Shown here piece by piece: positions 1 to 5,079 of a DNA stretch of 5,079 nt. A program made the position numbers and the translations under genes. The stretch lies in contig JACFNS010000221.1 in the NCBI GenBank assembly GCA_019454705.1, positions 1-5,079 on the forward strand. The letters run 5' to 3'. Position 1 is the stretch's first letter. Each line of letters starts with the position of its first letter. This DNA is from Taibaiella sp. Its GTDB lineage: Bacteria; Bacteroidota; Bacteroidia; Chitinophagales; Chitinophagaceae. The notes under the pieces were generated by a model. It was not told where the DNA came from, ran no database searches, and saw only the letters and a list, made by a program, of their open reading frames with translations.

Positions 1-1215
1 CTGTTGTGTATTGCGACAAGTGTCGATGCAAAATGGACCCAACTTGCAGAATTCAGCACCTTTGGCCAGGGACGTTGGGGTGCCATGTCTTTTGTAGTCG
101 ACAATAAGATATATGCAGGTGGCGGATATGTCGGCAATTTCTCGAACGTAAACGACTGGCAAAGCTACGACCCGGCTACCAAACAGTGGAAATTTCTGAA
201 CACTATGCCGGGCACCAACTATAACAGAACAGAGGGTGTCGCCTTTACCCTGAACGGAAAAGGATACCTGGGCCTTGGTGCGCAGGATTACAATGGCTTC
301 AACCCCTCCCCTACATGGCTTGCAGACCTGTGGCAATATGACGCCGCTACTGACAAATGGACCAAAAAGAAAGACCTGCCGGACAGCGGGCGGTCCGACG
401 CTGCATTTTTTACTATCAACAACAAGGCCTATGTTGTAGGTGGCAGCACGGGCAGTTTTGGCATAACAGCAGATACCTGGGAATATGACCCGGCCTCTGA
501 TAAGTGGACCGAAAAGAAAAGTTATCCCGGCACACTAGAGAGCGCAGCGGGTTTCTCGATAAATGGCAAAGGGTATATTGTAGGTGGTAGCCTGAATGGC
601 AACGCTACGAATAAAGTGTATGAGTACAACCCTGCCAGTAATACATGGACGGAAAAAGCCCCGTTCCCCGAATCTGAAATAACGGGTGCCGTAGCGTTTG
701 TGATGGGTAATAAGGCCTATGTGGGCCTGGGTGCAAAAGAACCCTACGATGCAACTAACAGCAAATACTTCCAGCACCTGTATGTTTATGATGCAGCCAA
801 AGACAGTTGGTCTTATGCCCCCGGGTTTGAACTAACCGCGCAAGGAAGGATGTATGCCATAGCAGAAGTGGTAAATAATAAATTGTACATGGGTGGGGGC
901 TGGCGCCTGGACAATGGCGCTACACAGACCTTCTTCAGGGACTTCTATGAAGCAGATCCCGCAGTCGCTGCCGGCATTAATTCCATCGGAAGTACTGGCG
1001 TTAAGCTATATCCCAATCCTGCTAAAGACATCCTGCATATTGAGGGGCATGTTCAGGGCAGCCAATACATCTTGTACGATATTATTGGAAAAGCAGTTAA
1101 GAACGATATACTGCAGGGCAGCTATATTGACATCAGTGATATTGCCCCCGGAATATTTACATTGATATTGACAACCGTTAATGGCAATGTAAGCAGTACA
1201 ATAACAAAAGAGTAA
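1..1215 (+). CDS. Secreted Kelch-repeat beta-propeller protein with T9SS type A sorting domain (5' partial)
   Basis: The reading frame is open from the first base, and the first residues (LLCIATSVDA, then KWTQ) look like the end of a signal peptide. The true start therefore lies upstream, and the TTG at position 4 is only the first possible start codon in view. Numbering from that TTG, six Kelch-type repeats span about residues 21-320. Each has a hydrophobic strand, a GG or GLG turn, and a Tyr-Asp/Asn-x-Ala-(x)n-Trp strand such as YDPATKQW, YDAATDKW, YDPASDKW and YNPASNTW. The sixth repeat lacks its Trp strand, while the N-terminus supplies a lone KWTQLAEF strand, as expected if the ring closes by joining the two ends. 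Residues 333-403 form a type IX secretion C-terminal domain: KLYPNP at 334-339, then YILYDIIGKAV and DISDIAPGIFTLIL. The protein is probably exported through the T9SS and displayed or released. Ligand and function are unknown; Kelch propellers usually bind proteins or glycans. It converges with the minus-strand cluster. Confidence 0.93.
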   Translation: MLCIATSVDAKWTQLAEFSTFGQGRWGAMSFVVDNKIYAGGGYVGNFSNVNDWQSYDPATKQWKFLNTMPGTNYNRTEGVAFTLNGKGYLGLGAQDYNGFNPSPTWLADLWQYDAATDKWTKKKDLPDSGRSDAAFFTINNKAYVVGGSTGSFGITADTWEYDPASDKWTEKKSYPGTLESAAGFSINGKGYIVGGSLNGNATNKVYEYNPASNTWTEKAPFPESEITGAVAFVMGNKAYVGLGAKEPYDATNSKYFQHLYVYDAAKDSWSYAPGFELTAQGRMYAIAEVVNNKLYMGGGWRLDNGATQTFFRDFYEADPAVAAGINSIGSTGVKLYPNPAKDILHIEGHVQGSQYILYDIIGKAVKNDILQGSYIDISDIAPGIFTLILTTVNGNVSSTITKE

Positions 1216-1235
1216 GATTGTTTTGTTTACATAAA

Positions 1236-1266
1236 AAGAAGCCCGCCTTTCCAGGCGGGCGTTCTT
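1236..1266. terminator. Bidirectional Rho-independent terminator between convergent genes
   Basis: A perfect 7-bp GC stem (GCCCGCC at 1241-1247, GGCGGGC at 1254-1260) encloses a 6-nt loop. It is extended by AAGAA at 1236-1240 pairing with TTCTT at 1262-1266, with one bulged G at 1261. On the minus strand the stem is followed by TTCTTTTTATG, a good U-tract; on the plus strand it is followed by the poorer GTTCTTGCTTTATT. It starts 20 nt after the Kelch stop codon and lies 3 nt beyond the stop codon of the diheme protein gene, so it can end both transcripts and should work better for the minus-strand cluster. Confidence 0.88.
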
Positions 1267-1269
1267 GCT

Positions 1270-2310
1270 TTATTGAGTTTCGTGAAAGCGCTTATCTTTT
1301 ATAAACGATTCGTCGTTCAGCGTGTTCAGGAACGCCAGTAAGTCGCTACGTTGCTGCATGGTTAGCTGTATGCCGTTTAGCAGTTGCGGGTCAAGCGTGG
1401 GCGACTGGTGAATACCGGTGGCATAGTGATTCAGCACCTGTTCCAATGTTTTGACACGGCCATCGTGCATATAAGGCGCAGTATATTTCAGGTTACGCAG
1501 AGAGGGTACCTTAAACTTATACAAATCATGCGGTTCGCGTGTGATATGTGCTCTTCCGCTATCATTAACGATAGACGGCTTAAGACCATTATTACGGTAG
1601 GATAAATCTGTAAATAAGGGTGCTTTATGGCATGAGGCACAATGATTATTAAATACTGTCAGCCCATTTTGTTCTTCTTGCGTAAGTACAGCGTCGCCCC
1701 TTGTATATTGATCATACTTAGCGTTGGCTGAAACCATTGCTCCCATGAATTGGGTTATTGATTTAAATATTCTTTGTGAATTAATAGTTTCGTCGCCCCA
1801 GGCATCTTTAAACATCTGCCGGTATTTTTCATCATTGCTTATTTTGGCAATAACATTTGGCAGCGTTTCATCCATCTCTACGGGGTTCTGTATAGGCGCT
1901 ATAGGCTGGCTTTCAATATGATTAACACCCCCATCCCAAAAAAAGCTTGTATGCCAGTTCAGGTTAAATATCGGGGGGGAATTACGGATGCCCAGCAAGC
2001 CATCCACACCATGGCTCAAATCATGCTCTGAATGGGCAAATGCCGCAAAAGCCTGGTGACAGGAACCACAGGAAGTTGAGTTGTCACGAGACAACCTCGG
2101 GTCATAAAAAAGTTTCCTACCCAGGTAAAAACCTGCATTAGTCAGTGTGTTATTCTCAAAATCGTACACAGGGGCAGGCCATCCCTCGGGTATGATAAAA
2201 TTAATATTCTCTTCCTGCATTGCCTGTATATTGAAAGAGGGGTCGGGCTTGCAGGCTGACAACACTACAACCGATATCAACAACAGTATATATTTCCTTT
2301 TCGCTTTCAT
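1270..2310 (-). CDS. Diheme c-type cytochrome lipoprotein, MbnH/MauG/cytochrome c peroxidase family
   Basis: This 346-residue protein belongs to the diheme cytochrome c peroxidase/MauG superfamily. Residues 1-20 are a lipoprotein signal peptide (KAKRK, hydrophobic core, LSAC lipobox; Cys20 would be lipidated), so it should sit on the periplasmic face of a membrane. Two heme-binding CxxCH motifs are present: CGSCH at 81-85 and CASCH at 224-228. Family landmarks include LGRKLFYDPRLS (63-74), RNSPPIFN (109-116), FWDGG (124-128), NPVEM (142-146), VPSLRN (268-273) and APYMHDG (278-284). Trp125 lies 40 residues after the first heme His, and Glu145 lies 20 residues further on, matching the spacing of the inter-heme Trp and distal catalytic Glu of Pseudomonas CcpA. 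Near the C-terminus, Tyr296 (NHY) appears to occupy the slot of the Met ligand of true peroxidases, as in MauG. The start codon is one nucleotide after the stop of the MbnP-like gene, which implies translational coupling and a shared task: probably oxidising Trp in that partner to kynurenine. A plain peroxidase remains the alternative. Confidence 0.93.
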   Translation of the reverse strand: MKAKRKYILLLISVVVLSACKPDPSFNIQAMQEENINFIIPEGWPAPVYDFENNTLTNAGFYLGRKLFYDPRLSRDNSTSCGSCHQAFAAFAHSEHDLSHGVDGLLGIRNSPPIFNLNWHTSFFWDGGVNHIESQPIAPIQNPVEMDETLPNVIAKISNDEKYRQMFKDAWGDETINSQRIFKSITQFMGAMVSANAKYDQYTRGDAVLTQEEQNGLTVFNNHCASCHKAPLFTDLSYRNNGLKPSIVNDSGRAHITREPHDLYKFKVPSLRNLKYTAPYMHDGRVKTLEQVLNHYATGIHQSPTLDPQLLNGIQLTMQQRSDLLAFLNTLNDESFIKDKRFHETQ

Positions 2311-2311
2311 T

Positions 2312-3082
2312 CTATTCTACATGGTCTACTGTGAACATATCAGCGTAGTTATCAGCCATCATTTTCACATCATCCCTGTTTCTGAACAAAGACATAGTTT
2401 TTAAATCAACTAGTGATGGATCTTTAAACCATTGCAGTACATCATTTTCCATGTGTATGTGCGAGGTCTTCCCTTCCTGTATTATTAATTGTGACGGCAG
2501 CGGCAATGATACTTTCCTCAACACACTGTAATCTCCGCTAAAACCACCTAAGTGATATATTACCTGGTTGCTATTGTCCGATTGTGGCGACACCCCCTCC
2601 AGTTTGGCCATGATATAGCCCGTATTCCAATCCCAGAACATACCGTGGTCGGGAGAAAGGTCGCCGGTTTGCGCGCCACTAACATTACGGGCACTATCCA
2701 CTCCTATCAGGAATGTAACAGAGGTATACGTTCCCGGGGTAACACCTTTAATAACAAACTTGTGCGTGGCCGCCCTTCCCTCATCTACCAGATGATAACT
2801 CTCTGGCTCTATGTATTTTGTACCGCCAGGGCCATTCAGTACAATGTTGGAGAGGTAATAAGCGTACACATCTACTTGCACAGAATCACCGTTGGGGGTA
2901 ATGTACCATTTATTGCCCAGCGAAAGGTCTTCAGCACCAACACGGTTATCAAGTGTCACCTCCAGGTTGGCTGTTGATTTGGTTTCAGGCACTACTATAG
3001 TACCTGGTGTTTCGGGTACCGGCCTTTTAACACAAGCTGTGGCCAACAACATCAAACCTATTAAATATATATTCTTCCTCAT
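2312..3082 (-). CDS. MbnP-family copper-binding lipoprotein
   Basis: The chosen start gives 256 residues with a textbook lipoprotein signal peptide: MRKN, a hydrophobic core and LATAC, with Cys17 as the lipidated residue. An in-frame ATG at 3119-3121 would add 13 residues (MRFFLILGCIFFS) in front of it; this spoils the signal peptide, so I prefer 3082. After a Pro/Thr-rich linker (about 18-37) the body matches the MbnP family as I know it: LEVTLDNRVG (40-49), the AYYLSNI strand (74-80), SYHLVDEG (95-102), PGTYTSVTFLIGVDSARN (116-133), GMFWDWNTGYIMAKLEG (147-163) and VIYHLGGF (174-181). In methanotroph MbnP a tryptophan is converted to kynurenine by the diheme partner MbnH, and the product helps bind copper. 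Trp150 and Trp152 in the FWDW motif are candidate targets; His97, His177, His208 and His210 are candidate ligands. These residue roles are inference. The MbnH-like gene follows after a single nucleotide. No Shine-Dalgarno sequence is obvious. Confidence 0.88.
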   Translation of the reverse strand: MRKNIYLIGLMLLATACVKRPVPETPGTIVVPETKSTANLEVTLDNRVGAEDLSLGNKWYITPNGDSVQVDVYAYYLSNIVLNGPGGTKYIEPESYHLVDEGRAATHKFVIKGVTPGTYTSVTFLIGVDSARNVSGAQTGDLSPDHGMFWDWNTGYIMAKLEGVSPQSDNSNQVIYHLGGFSGDYSVLRKVSLPLPSQLIIQEGKTSHIHMENDVLQWFKDPSLVDLKTMSLFRNRDDVKMMADNYADMFTVDHVE

Positions 3083-3125
3083 GCTAAAAAAAATGCATCC
3101 TAAGATAAGAAAAAAACGCATCTGA

Positions 3126-3452
3126 CTACCATTTTAACTCATCATCGCCGGGTTGCGCCTGTTGGTTACCCTTGTAGAAAAGACGGGTTTTTACTTTCTG
3201 CAGTTGGCGTTGGTACACAATATCTGCCAGTGTGGCCAGCGCGTCCGGCTGCTGCAACACGTCTTGCAGGCTCCGCTCAGGTATATCTATCCTGTACAGC
3301 ATTTGAAAAAATTCTTCGGGGTTGCGCTCCAGCAATTGCCCCAAACGTTTTTCCAGCATGAATTTTACCTCCTCCTCGCTAAAGCCGTCCGGTATTTCAA
3401 CATCCAGTTTTTCTTTCAATGAGGCTGCCAGTGCTGATTGTTCGGTTTCCAT
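3126..3452 (-). CDS. Small acidic hypothetical protein, conserved Bacteroidota type
   Basis: This 108-residue protein has no signal peptide or membrane segment and should be cytoplasmic. It is rich in Glu, Leu and Gln and looks entirely helical. Residues about 1-15 form a short Ala/Leu/Lys helix, followed by VEIPDGFSEEEVKFML, a long amphipathic segment with LEKRLGQLLERNPEEFFQ, a LYRIDIPE motif near residues 47-54, a DALATLADIVYQRQLQKVKTR helix region, and a polar tail ending in Trp (DDELKW). From memory, similar short proteins with a LYRIDV-type motif and an acidic tail ending in Trp occur in many Chitinophagaceae and relatives without an assigned function; a search would confirm this. It begins 33 nt after the glyS stop and ends 43 nt before the preferred mbnP start (4 nt before the alternative one), so it is probably in the same transcript as glyS. 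TAACTTTA on the minus strand at 3464-3457 differs by one base from the -7 consensus, so its own promoter is possible. I do not assign a function. Confidence 0.8.
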   Translation of the reverse strand: METEQSALAASLKEKLDVEIPDGFSEEEVKFMLEKRLGQLLERNPEEFFQMLYRIDIPERSLQDVLQQPDALATLADIVYQRQLQKVKTRLFYKGNQQAQPGDDELKW

Positions 3453-3485
3453 GGTGTAAAGTTACTAAAGGTTTTATGTCATATG

Positions 3486-4928
3486 TTAAAACTGTTTTAT
3501 CTTTTCGAGCACCATATCCTTCACTTTATCCAGCGGTATGCGCTCCTGCTCCATACTATCGCGGTGGCGCATGGTTACCGTTTTATCTTCCAGTGTCTGG
3601 TGGTCTATCGTTACGCAAAAGGGCGTGCCTATAGCATCCTGCCTGCGGTAGCGCTTGCCTATGGTATCTTTTTCTTCGTAGAAGCATTTGAAATGGGGGC
3701 GGCACTCGTCCATCAATTGTTTGGCAACGTCGGGCAGGCCATCTTTCTTTGTAAGCGGCAGTACCGCCAGCTTGATGGGCGCCAGGTGCGGGGCGAACTT
3801 CAACACTACCCTGCTATCCTGCTTTTCGGCCGTACTCAGGTCCTGTTCTTCGTAAGCTTCACTAAGCACCATCATCACGGTACGGTCCAGTCCTATAGAG
3901 GTTTCTATTACGTACGGCACATAGTGTTTATTCTCTTCGGTATCAAAGTAAGTCAGCTTCTTTTTGCTATACTCCTGGTGGCGGCTCAGGTCGAAGTCGG
4001 TGCGGCTGTGTATGCCCTCCACCTCTTTAAAACCCCAATCAGGGAAATTATACTCAATATCGCAGGCGGCGTCGGCATAGTGTGCCAGTTTCACATGGTT
4101 GTGAAAATTATACTGTTCTGCCGGTATACCCAAGGTCTTGTGCCACTTAATACGTGTCTCTTTCCAGTATTCGTACCATTCTTTTTGCGTACCTGGCTTG
4201 ATGAAGTATTGCATCTCCATCTGCTCAAACTCCCTCATACGGAAAATGAAACCACGCGCCACTATCTCGTTGCGGAAGGCTTTACCTACCTGGGCGATAC
4301 CGAAGGGTATCTTCATTCGGCCGGTCTTCTGCACGTTCAAAAAGTTGACGAATATACCCTGTGCCGTTTCGGGGCGGAGGTAGACTTTATCATCTTCTTC
4401 TGTAGAGGTACTGCCCATTTGCGTGTCAAACATCAGGTTGAACTGGCGAATATCCGTCCAGTAGCCGGTACCGCTGATGTCGCATTTAATACCGTTGTCG
4501 TCTATCAGTTGCTTCAGCCCTGCAAAGTCGTCTGCAGCCAGCAGGGCTTCCATTTTACTTATGAGTTCTTTACCTGCCGCCTCGTCGAGCATGGCTGCAT
4601 GGGCTTCTATCAAGTGGTCAACACGGTAGCGTTTTTTACTGTCCCTGTTGTCTATCATGGGGTCGTTAAAGTTATCTACGTGGCCGCTGGCCTTCCATAC
4701 AGTAGGGTGCATGAAGATGGCAGCATCAATACCTACTATATTATCATGCATACGCGTCATGCTATACCACCAGTAGTCTTTAATATTTTTCTTTAACTCA
4801 GCACCCATCTGGCCATAATCGTACACAGCCTGCAGGCCGTCATATATTTCAGAAGATTGAAATACGAAACCGTATTCTTTGCAATGCGATATAATGTCTT
4901 GAAGTTTGCTATTTGGTTCTTTTGCCAT
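3486..4928 (-). CDS. glyS: Glycine--tRNA ligase, alpha2 class II type
   Basis: This enzyme attaches glycine to tRNA-Gly in the cytoplasm, using ATP. At 480 residues it is near the size of the single-chain homodimeric glycyl-tRNA synthetase found in Thermus, eukaryotes and Bacteroidota, not the alpha2beta2 glyQ/glyS type of E. coli. Visible signatures in order are GLQAVYDYGQMGAELKKNIK (31-50), DAAIFMHP (68-75), the RPETAQGIFVNF block (185-196), class II motif 2 from FRNE at 218-221 through FRMREFEQMEM (229-239), and motif 3 around SIGLDR (344-349). The C-terminal anticodon-binding domain covers about 380-475, with KLAVLPL, a GKRYRRQDAIGTPFCVT block and TVTMRHRDS. The sequence appears complete with no broken motif. 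The ATG start is supported by the family-like N-terminus and by the promoter element just upstream. It is the first visible gene of the minus-strand cluster. The symbol glyS is used loosely; glyQS or glyRS is also applied to this type. Confidence 0.97.
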   Translation of the reverse strand: MAKEPNSKLQDIISHCKEYGFVFQSSEIYDGLQAVYDYGQMGAELKKNIKDYWWYSMTRMHDNIVGIDAAIFMHPTVWKASGHVDNFNDPMIDNRDSKKRYRVDHLIEAHAAMLDEAAGKELISKMEALLAADDFAGLKQLIDDNGIKCDISGTGYWTDIRQFNLMFDTQMGSTSTEEDDKVYLRPETAQGIFVNFLNVQKTGRMKIPFGIAQVGKAFRNEIVARGFIFRMREFEQMEMQYFIKPGTQKEWYEYWKETRIKWHKTLGIPAEQYNFHNHVKLAHYADAACDIEYNFPDWGFKEVEGIHSRTDFDLSRHQEYSKKKLTYFDTEENKHYVPYVIETSIGLDRTVMMVLSEAYEEQDLSTAEKQDSRVVLKFAPHLAPIKLAVLPLTKKDGLPDVAKQLMDECRPHFKCFYEEKDTIGKRYRRQDAIGTPFCVTIDHQTLEDKTVTMRHRDSMEQERIPLDKVKDMVLEKIKQF

Positions 4929-4936
4929 AACGGGGG

Positions 4937-4944
4937 CAAATTTA
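4937..4944 (-). promoter_or_regulatory. Bacteroidota -7 promoter element of glyS
   Basis: On the minus strand this reads TAAATTTG, a perfect match to the Bacteroidota -7 consensus TAnnTTTG, and lies only 8 nt before the glyS ATG (CCCCCGTT between them). No good TTTG is present at the -33 position; the DNA there is AT-rich (CATATAACC). If used, transcription would begin only a few nucleotides before the start codon, giving an almost leaderless mRNA. No Shine-Dalgarno sequence is seen. The call rests on consensus and position only. Confidence 0.5.
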
Positions 4945-5079
4945 CAGTTTTGGGTGGTAATAGGTTATATGGGGTATAGAATCGTTTTAGATTTAAAGTG
5001 ATTATGGCTTTTTAACACTCAGGTCGCAAGGGTCAGGATTCGACAAAGTACATTTTCATCATGCCCTTATTTTTTGCTT

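Noticed and set aside
535..777. An 80-codon minus-strand frame inside the Kelch gene, and a 90-codon plus-strand frame at 893-1165.
   Set aside because: Both overlap continuous Kelch and T9SS-domain coding sequence in another frame and show no independent signal.
2552..2977. A 141-codon plus-strand open frame opposite the MbnP-like gene.
   Set aside because: The opposite strand encodes a recognisable lipoprotein across the whole stretch; the plus-strand translation resembles no family.
3438..4796. A 452-codon open frame on the plus strand, antisense to glyS.
   Set aside because: It lies wholly opposite a clear glycyl-tRNA synthetase with all family motifs. Its translation is rich in His, Phe, Val and Leu with no domain logic, as expected for a shadow frame of a codon-biased gene.
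4975..5030. A weak hairpin on the minus strand (AGTGTTA pairing with TAATCACT with one bulge) followed by TTTAAAT, upstream of glyS.
   Set aside because: The stem is short, AT-rich and bulged, and the T-run is poor; it does not reach the standard of a terminator or of a T-box leader.
5033..5079. A 15-codon minus-strand frame running in from the window edge and ending in MMKMYFVES before a TGA, possibly the end of another gene. A plus-strand ATG at 5060-5062 could instead begin one.
   Set aside because: There is too little sequence to choose between the two or to recognise any family.
1..5079. tRNA or rRNA genes, CRISPR arrays, insertion sequences and attachment sites.
   Set aside because: No regularly spaced repeats, transposase-like frames, terminal inverted repeats or tRNA-like folds were seen; coding density and style are uniform across the window.

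Overview
The window looks like chromosomal DNA of a Bacteroidota species, probably a Chitinophagaceae-like member. Three things point there: a Kelch protein that ends in a type IX secretion (T9SS) type A sorting domain, a bacterial alpha2-type glycyl-tRNA synthetase with Bacteroidota-style wording, and a perfect TAnnTTTG promoter element before that gene with no clear Shine-Dalgarno sequences. The genus is an inference.

Layout. Positions 1-1215 (+) hold the 3'-most part of a secreted six-bladed Kelch propeller gene whose start lies before the window. It converges on a minus-strand cluster, and both share a bidirectional terminator hairpin at 1236-1266. Reading the minus strand in its own 5'->3' direction, the cluster is glycyl-tRNA synthetase (4928-3486), a 108-residue acidic hypothetical protein (3452-3126), an MbnP-family copper-binding lipoprotein (3082-2312) and a diheme MbnH/MauG/cytochrome c peroxidase-family lipoprotein (2310-1270). 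The gaps are 33, 43 and 1 nt, so one transcript is possible, although an internal promoter before the last two genes is not excluded. The last 150 bases carry the glyS promoter region and no gene that can be supported.

Most interesting is the lipoprotein pair. In methanotrophs, MbnH is a diheme enzyme that converts a tryptophan of its partner MbnP into kynurenine, which creates a copper site. Here both partners are lipoproteins, are separated by one nucleotide and are the last two genes before a terminator. No methanobactin peptide or biosynthesis gene is visible. The diheme protein keeps both CxxCH motifs, an inter-heme Trp and a distal Glu at the classical spacing. It has Tyr where classical peroxidases have the Met heme ligand, which favours a protein-modifying MauG/MbnH role. 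The MbnP-like protein carries a WxW motif and several His residues that could form the modified copper site. The glyS and Kelch genes have no evident functional link to the pair.
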